A stretch of DNA of 64,000 bases from Pirellula staleyi DSM 6068 (GTDB lineage: Bacteria; Planctomycetota; Planctomycetia; Pirellulales; Pirellulaceae). The stretch spans positions 5,332,001 through 5,396,000 of the forward strand of contig NC_013720.1 in assembly GCF_000025185.1 (NCBI RefSeq), given 5' to 3'. Position numbers and translations under genes: made by a program. This document shows, piece after piece, positions 45,938 through 53,900 of this stretch (its first letter is position 1; each line of letters opens with the position of its first letter). The notes under the pieces were generated by a model. That model was not told the origin of the DNA, made no database searches, and was given only the letters and a program-made list of their open reading frames with translations.

Positions 45938-47236
45938 TTACTTCGCAGCGCTAACGTCGTAGCAAAGCACGCGGCCGTTTTCACGCAGGTAGAGTTTGCC
46001 ACCTGTGATGACCGGATGCGCCCAGCTCGGACGATCGCCCGAACCGGGTGCCTTGAACGAGCCGAGTTCCTCGTGCTTGTCGCCAGCTTTCATCAGCGCG
46101 ATGGTGCCATCTTGGAAACCGAGGTAAAGGCAACCGTCGGCTGCAGCCACCGTCACCGAGCCCTTACCAACGCCGCGCTCTTTCCATTTGATCTCGCCCG
46201 TCATCAGGTCGGCGCAGAAGGGAATGCCAGCGTCGTCGGAATCACCAAACAGATAGTCACCCACCAGCACAATGCCGCCATGCTTATTGGCCAGGGCCGT
46301 GTTGAGGGGATAAACCTCTTCCACTTTCACTTCGCCATTTTCGCCAGCGACTTGCTTCAAAAGAGCACCGCCCCGCTTGTAGCCAGCCGAGAAGAAGACG
46401 TAATCACCCTTCACAATCGGCGTCGGAATCACAGCGGTTGTTTTGTCGATTTCGTACGACCACAGGAGCTTGCCATCGGAGGCACGCACACCCAGCGCGC
46501 CACTGGCGGTCGTTTGCACATAGACCTTCGTTCCACCGATGTTGCTGATCACGATCGAAGCGTGTCCCGCGCCACGATCCCCTTCGCGAACAGCACTCCA
46601 CACCGTTTCACCGGTCAGTTTGTTGAGCGCCACCATCGTGTTCTTGTCGCTGCCAGGGGTGCAAACGACCAGGTCGCCATCGACCAGCACCGATTCGCTA
46701 TAGCCCCAGCTGTCACCCTTGCTGCCGCCGAAATCTTCCTTCAAATCCTTGCGCCAAACTTCCGAGCCATCGGAGGTTTTGCTGCAGATCAACCGACCAT
46801 AGGCGGTCAGGGCATACACCAAATCGCCATCGACCGTCGGGGTCGAGCGCGAGCTCTGCCAGTTCGGCGAGCCGTTGTTCCAGGCGGGACCAAGCTTCGA
46901 CTTCCACAGCACATTGCCACCATCTTTGGCCAGGCAAATCAGGTACTCATCCTTGTCGTCTGCTTCGGCCCCTTCGAGGCTGTCACCCAGCGTGAAGAGT
47001 TTGTCCCCCGCCACACTCACGCTGGCATAGCCGCGACCAAGCCCCGTGGTTTCCCACAGCAACTTGGGACCACCTTCGGGCCACGCCTGTAGCAAACCTT
47101 TGTCGCTGGAAACAGCCGAGCGATCAGCGCCACGAAACGTCGGCCAGCCTTCAGCGGCTGCTGTGACTGCGGGAAATAAAGAGCCTGTCGCCAGAGCTAG
47201 CGAGGCGATCGCAGTTCGCACATAGGGAAGACGCAT
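45938..47236 (-). CDS. Exported PQQ-like beta-propeller repeat protein
   Basis: This protein of about 432 residues has repeated PQQ-type beta-propeller blades (GGNVLWKSKLG, SDGSEVWRKDL, LTGETVWSAV, SDGKLLWSYEI, MTGEIKWKERG). The ATG at 47236 is chosen because it opens a clean signal peptide (MRLPYVRTAIASLALATG, cleavage near TAAAEG) and has AGGAA upstream. The Trp-docking motifs fit a BamB/PQQ propeller fold. No dehydrogenase active site is evident, so it is probably a scaffold or polysaccharide-interacting protein. It lies between the two divergent giant genes, inside the segment bounded by the inverted repeats. Confidence 0.88.
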   Translation of the reverse strand: MRLPYVRTAIASLALATGSLFPAVTAAAEGWPTFRGADRSAVSSDKGLLQAWPEGGPKLLWETTGLGRGYASVSVAGDKLFTLGDSLEGAEADDKDEYLICLAKDGGNVLWKSKLGPAWNNGSPNWQSSRSTPTVDGDLVYALTAYGRLICSKTSDGSEVWRKDLKEDFGGSKGDSWGYSESVLVDGDLVVCTPGSDKNTMVALNKLTGETVWSAVREGDRGAGHASIVISNIGGTKVYVQTTASGALGVRASDGKLLWSYEIDKTTAVIPTPIVKGDYVFFSAGYKRGGALLKQVAGENGEVKVEEVYPLNTALANKHGGIVLVGDYLFGDSDDAGIPFCADLMTGEIKWKERGVGKGSVTVAAADGCLYLGFQDGTIALMKAGDKHEELGSFKAPGSGDRPSWAHPVITGGKLYLRENGRVLCYDVSAAK

Positions 47237-47901
47237 ACGAGAGTTCCTGAAGCGTGGGGAATGTCGGCGGGAGGGGGGCGGGCAGGACACTGCCTAACCG
47301 TTAAGACCCTAGTAAACACCCATATCGAGCGCAAATCAATCGCGGGAAGGGGCCGAGAGGAGCTTGCAGGTCCCTTGCCGAGAGAATCGGCGATCCAGCG
47401 TGCACGTGCGTTTCAGCCGCAGGCCAGACCGTCCAAAAGAACTGCCGGCACCCCTTCAGTGGACTGTGCTGCCGAGCACAAAGAGGACATTCTTAAAAAT
47501 CTACCCGTTTGGTAGCTGAAACCTCTGGACCCCTGGCTTGGCGCAATTATGCTACGAACCGTTCCCGGCATAGTGAATTGGGGTGGATAACACGCGCGCT
47601 GAGGTCGCCAGAAAGCACCTCGTGAGCTGCGCGACAGACCATTCGGGTCCCTCAGGCAACGCTCGCTGCTGCCGCGACAAATCGACACGCAACTTTGTGG
47701 CGCTACTACCTATTTTCCATTAACGCTGGCTGATTCTCGATCCTGCTCATTAGAAAACCATAAGTCTTAAGATCTCCCCATATCTTATTACTTATAACCC
47801 AAGTCATCACCACCGACTACTCCTCCATACTCCTCATCCTCTCAAGTTCTGATAATTGAATTCCAACTTAATATCAGAATCCCTGCTGGAGCATCGCTGT
47901 T
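47237..47901. other. AT-rich upstream region of giant gene B with inverted repeat
   Basis: About 665 bp without a credible gene. The last 200 bp are markedly AT-rich compared with the surroundings. TTCTGATA/TATCAGAA (47847-47854 with 47872-47879, 17-nt spacer) ends 22 bp before the giant gene B start. It could be an operator or a leader hairpin. Short ORFs in this stretch lack ribosome sites and coding character. Confidence 0.5.
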
Positions 47902-50900
47902 ATGTCCATCCGCTCGAATCGCTCTTCGTCTACTGACTACAGCACTGCTTCCAAGTCGACGAATAAGTCCCAGCGAGAAGCTCATGCCAAGTCGCGCATG
48001 CAGTCTCCTAAGCGACGCGCCTTTCGCCGGATGCTGGTGGAATCGCTCGAACAGCGTCAGGTGATGGCCACGCTGGTGTGGGATGGTGGTGGTGATGCGA
48101 TCAATTTCGCCGACTCTGCTAACTGGGATCTCTTGGGAGTCGATCAGGCTCCTACCTCGGGAGATACGCTCGTCTTCGGCGGCGCTGCTGCCGGTACCTT
48201 GATCAACAACACCACCCCTGGCAACACCTACGCGATGCAGTTCAACGCACCTGGTTATGTGATCACCGGCAATAGCATCACGCTCAACCAGGCGGTATCC
48301 GACCTCGCCACGACGAGCATGGTTCCCAATGGCTTTGCGATTCGCAGCAGCGCGGGAGTGAACAACACCGTCAACACGCCGCTGATCCTGTCGGGTTCCA
48401 ACACCATCGATGTCGCCGCATCGACAGGATTTGCTACCGGAGGTGCGATCAGCGGTGGTGGCTCGCTCACCAAAACCAGCAACGGTCAGTACACCCTCCG
48501 CGGGGCCAATACCTTCGGTGGTGGCGTGGTCCATACTGCCGGAGCGATTCGCGCCGAGCACGCCCAAGCCTTCGGCACCGGCACGATCTCCGTGACTGGC
48601 ACCGCCGTTACGCTGCTGTGGTGGAACACTCCGTATCAGCGCGTGGAAAACAACTGGATTCTCAGCGGAACCGGCGGCTTTGATAGCAAAACCGCGATCT
48701 ACGCCGATGGCGCTGGCGGTGGCTCTCCCGACATCACTTTGGCCGGCACGATCACCCTGGTCGGGAGCGGCAGTATCGGCGGCAATAGCGCCAACAACAT
48801 CACGGTGACCGGCCAAATCACCGGCGCAGGGAGCCTCGTTAAAGGTGGCTCGCGCGGCGACGAGAATAGCACCCTCACGCTGATGAACCCCGCCAACAAC
48901 TACACGGGTGGAACCACCATCAATCGCGGCACCCTGAAAGCTGGCGCAAACGAAGTGATTCCGCATGCCGCTGGCAATCAGGTGGTGACGGTCGGTGCCG
49001 GAACGGCGCTCGATCTGAGTGTCTTCAGCGAAACGATCAACTCGCTCGCAGGCACCGGAACGGTGCGCCGGACAGGCGGCGTGATTCCGCTCACCAACTT
49101 CACCGGCGACGCTGACTCCGATATTAGTCTCGCCAAGACCTACACCCATAAGCTCGACTTCAACGCTGGCGCAACAGTCGCCACCGTTAACGGAGTGGCG
49201 TTCGACGCTGGTGTGCAAGTCGGCCCCAACTACACCCTCAACGCTACGGCCGCTGCTGCTGGAGTTCCCACCGGAGTCACACCACCTACCGATGGCACCA
49301 GCGTGCTGCTCGAAGATTTCTACTACAACGCCAATCCCACCCAGGTGACACTCACAGGATTGACGCCAGGGACCATGTATGAGGTTCGCCTCTACCACCG
49401 CCGCTGGCAACCTTATACCAACCGCACCCAGCGGTTTGTGTTTGATGAAGATGGAGCGGGTGTTGCTTCGACCATCCTCTATCACGATGTTGATGCCAGC
49501 GCGACCCCCAATTATATGACCTATCGGTACATTGCGACCGGTAGTGCAATGACCATTAATGTTCATCTCGCCAACAATACTTCTTCGACCTACCATATTT
49601 ATGGTTTAACGAACGAAGTGGTCTCAGGATCTCTCACCACACCTACCCTTCTAGTTTCCGGTACCACTGACAATAGTTTTAATGGAACCCTGGATGGCTA
49701 CGGCACCATTCAGAAGTCGGGCAGCAATACTCAAGGCTTCGGCGGTACAGGCTCCTTTGCAGGCAATCTTAATGTCACGCAAGGGAGTATTAGCGTTGGC
49801 TCAGCAACCGGCCTAGCAAGCGCCAATGTCAACGTCAGCTCGGGCGCCAATGTGCGACTGAATTATGGCAGCGGCAATGGTGTGATCGCCAATAACTTCA
49901 CGCTCCAAGGTCTGGGAACCGCTGGCGATGGCAAAAGCACCATCTATGGCGATGGCGGTGGAAGCGGACTGGCCGAGTATGTTTTGTCCGGGACGATCAC
50001 CCTGGGTAGCAACGCCTCGATCGGTGGCAACGACCAGAACCACATCACGGTGACTGGTCAGGTGACCGGCGCAGGGGGGCTCTTCAAAGGTCAAACACGC
50101 AGCGACGAGGCGAGCACCCTCACGCTGACCAATCCGGCCAACAACTATCAAGGTGGTACGGTCATCAATCGCGGCCGTTTGCGCACCGGCGCAAACGAAG
50201 TGATTCCGCACACTTTGGCCAGCAACTCGCTCGTCGTTGGAGCCGGAACCAGTGTCGACTTCGGCATTTACACCGAAACGATCGGCAGCCTCTCGGGTTC
50301 GGGCAACCTGATGCGGAGTGGTTCGGTTCTCGCACCGGTCCTGTTCGACTCCGATGCCACCAGCGGTATTTCGAGCAGCAAAACCTACACCCACGCCCTC
50401 GATTTCAATGCCGGTGCAAGCGTTGCTACGATCAACGGTGTCAACTTCACCAATGCAGGCAATTCCGGAGGGAACTGGACACTCACCGGAGCGGGCTTTG
50501 CCTTCAGCAACACCAGCACTGGCATCCTTTCCCCAACCGATGGGACTCACACGCTGCTGGAAGATTTCCTCTACGCTGGCAATCCTGCAGTTTTGACTCT
50601 TTCGGGCCTTGTCCCTGGAACGACTTACGAAACCCGTCTTTACAATCGACGCTGGGGCGCCGACGACCGCACGAACGTCCTCATCTTCGACGAAGATGGT
50701 GCTGGTCCTGCAAGCACCACCATTCGCTTCAACGAAGATGCCAGCGCCACGCCGAACTATTTGACCTACCGATTTGTGGCCACCAGTTCGAGCGTTGCCA
50801 TTTCATTCCGGCCCAACAACAGCACGACGGCGTCGTACCATTTCTACGGCGTCACCAACGAAGTGGTAGCTGCCCCAGCGACTCCGCAGCTCAGCATCGT

Positions 50901-53900
50901 GCAGACAACCAACGGCCTCTTCTCGGGCGCGATTTCCGGGGTCGGCAGCGTGGAGAAGCAAGGGGCTGCAAGCCTGACGCTCAGCGGCGCGAGCACCTAC
51001 AGCGGTGGCACCACGATCACAGGCGGCATTCTGCTGGCGAGCAATGCCAGCGGATCGGCTACCGGCACTGGTCCGGTGCAAGGGAGTGGCGCAAGCACCC
51101 TGGGTGGAACCGGTAGTATCACCGGCGCAGTAACGCTGGCGGCGACATCGACGCTTGCCCCGGGAGCCAGCCCCGAAACGCTTGCGACCGGCAATCTGGC
51201 CCTCGGCAACAACACCGCGCTCGCGATCGAAATCGGCGGAACAGCTCCCGGCAATGGCGTTACCGGCTATGACCAGGTGAATGTCACCGGCACCGTTTCG
51301 ATTGGAAGCGGCGTAGCACTCAATCTAACGCAGCTGAGTGGCTTCACAGTCAATCCAGCGGCGCTGCAAACCTTCACGATCGTCAGCAACGATGGATCCG
51401 ACGCCGTCACGGGAACCTTCGCCGGACTTGCCGAAGGAGCAGCCATTTCGTATGCCGGTGGAACACTCTACATCAGCTACGCTGGTGGCGATGGCAACGA
51501 TATCGTGCTGTCGAGTCAGCCACTCCTCGCGGGGACTAGCTTAGCGGATGAATTTGTCATCACCGGCGATGGCACCACCTACACGGTAACACGCACCAAC
51601 TCGAGTGGCGTCGTCACTGCTGTCTACACCAATCCCGTCGCTCAGATCCTCAATATCCTGGGAGCAGGTGGCGACGATACGCTGATCGTTCGCTCGAGCG
51701 GCGCCAGCACCGATCCGATTCCCACGGGCGGAATTGTGTTCGACGGTCAAGCTCAAACGATGAGCCTGTTTGGCGACACGCTGCGGGTTGAAGGCGCCAG
51801 CTCGCAAACCGCGACTTATGTTCCCAGCAGCACCACGTTTGGCTCGGGAACCGTCACCATCGCGGGCATCGGAGTGATTACGTTCGTCGGTCTCGAACCG
51901 CTCGATTTGAGCGGCTTTGGTGTCGCGAATGTCAACTTCCCCAATGCCAACGAAATCATCAGCATCAACACCGGTTTTGATTCTGCTACTGGAACGATTC
52001 CGGCGCTCGTCGTGAGTGGCAGCAGCGGCGGTGTCTCGTTCGAGCAAGTTCATCTCTCGGGCAATACGGTGGTGAATATCGACACCGTCGCCAGCGGCGT
52101 CGATGGAGCCGATCTCATCACCATCGCCGGCGCAGCGAATGCCCACGGCAACACCAACCTCAACATCAACGCTGGAGCTGGCGCCGATATCATCGACGTC
52201 AACGGCCTGATGTCGGTCGTGGGAGCCACCAGCAGCATCGCGCTCACGTCGGGAGGCTCGATCAACGTCAACAGCACCATCACCGCTGGCTTGTCGGTGA
52301 ATCTGTCGGCCGGCACAGGATCGATCACCGATGGCAACGGCGCAACCGCCAACGTCGTCACTACGGTTGCTGGTGGCAGCCTCGTCGCGAGCGCTGCCCA
52401 AGGGATCAACCTCGACACGAGTGTCGTGAACCTCACTGCGACCAATAGCACCTCGGGCACCGTGAATATCGACGACGCCGATGGGCTGAATATCCAGAGC
52501 GTCACCAACAACAACGCCCCGGTCGTAATCACCGCTGCTGGCATCGGCAACGTGGTTGTCGAGAACCTCAATGCAGGGACCGGCGCAGTAACGATCCTCG
52601 TCAACAACGGCAACATCGAGAGTGGTGCTGCTGATGGTGGGGCCGCCGACATCGTCGGTGGCGTCACCACCCTCACCCTCACACAAACCAGTCGGCGCAT
52701 CGGCAACGGAGCCGCCAATCGACTGGAAATCAACGCCACGCAGCTGATCGTCACCGGCGGCGCTGCTGGCACGCAAACCACCCCCAATCAGGTCCACATC
52801 GTCGATACTGCCGGCGGCCTGAGCATCTCGGATTCGTCGATCGGAGCTGCCGACAACACCGTCTTCGATCTGCTGGTTCAAAACGGCAGCCTCGTCGGCG
52901 ATGGCGAAACTGACCGCGACATCGGCGCTGTCACCATCATCCTCGAAGTCACCGGCGCCACGAGCACCATCGGCGCCCTGACTGCTGGCCTGCGAATCAA
53001 TGCGGCCACAACAACCCCGGGTGGACGTGTCGACGCCAAGACCGCCGGAACCGCTGCGAGCAACATCACACTTGTCGACACGACCGACAATTTTCCCATC
53101 GGCGTGATCGATGCAGGCCTCGGCGATGTGAGACTCGTTACGCTTAATTCCGGTGCCGTCATCACCGACAACGCCAACGATGCCCTGGTCGACATCATCG
53201 CGAACCGATTGTGGTTCGAGAGTATTGCGGGGGTCGGTGTTGGATCGCTGGGCAATCTCGAAACCCAAGTGAACAACCTCGAAGCGACGACAGGGACCGG
53301 CGGCATTGGACTCGCCAACACGGGCAATGTCACGCTGGGTGGTGCGACCGCAACCGTCACTGGCGTTCGCGCCACAACAGGCGGCAGCATTAACGTTTCC
53401 TCGACCGGCAACATCATCATCTCGGAGACGGTGACAACGGCGGGAACCAACAACAATATCACTCTCACCGCAGCTGGCTCGCTAACGAGCAATGCGGTCA
53501 TCAGCTCCACGGGGCTGCTCGGGGTCACTGCCAATGGTGGCACCCTCAGCACCACCGCAGCGATGACCTCCAGCGGTACTCTCACCGCATTTTCGACCGG
53601 CAACATGTCGATCGGTGGCACCACCACTTCCACGGCAGGCGATGTCTCGCTGACCTCCAGCGGTGGGACGTTTTTAAGTAGTGCGGCGATTAGTTCGGCG
53701 GGTCTGTTTACGGGAAGTTCGGCGGGGAGTTTTACCGCCAACAGCACGATCACGTCGGTCGGGAACCTGACGGCGACCGCTGGTGGCGACATGACGATCA
53801 ACGCCAACCTGACCGCTAGTGGCGGCGCATCGTCGGTGCTCCTCACCACGACCGACTCGGCAGCCTCCCAGAACTTTTTGCTCGAAGGGTCGACCCTCGC

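Noticed and set aside
47413-47688. 91-codon minus-strand ORF upstream of giant gene B
   Set aside because: There is no ribosome site, and the Arg/Ser/Cys-rich composition is typical of non-coding frames with no recognisable domain.
39424-53658. Segment between inverted repeats considered as a transposon or integron
   Set aside because: No transposase, recombinase or target-site duplication is visible. The arms are coding sequence of two paralogous genes, so recombination would have to be homologous.
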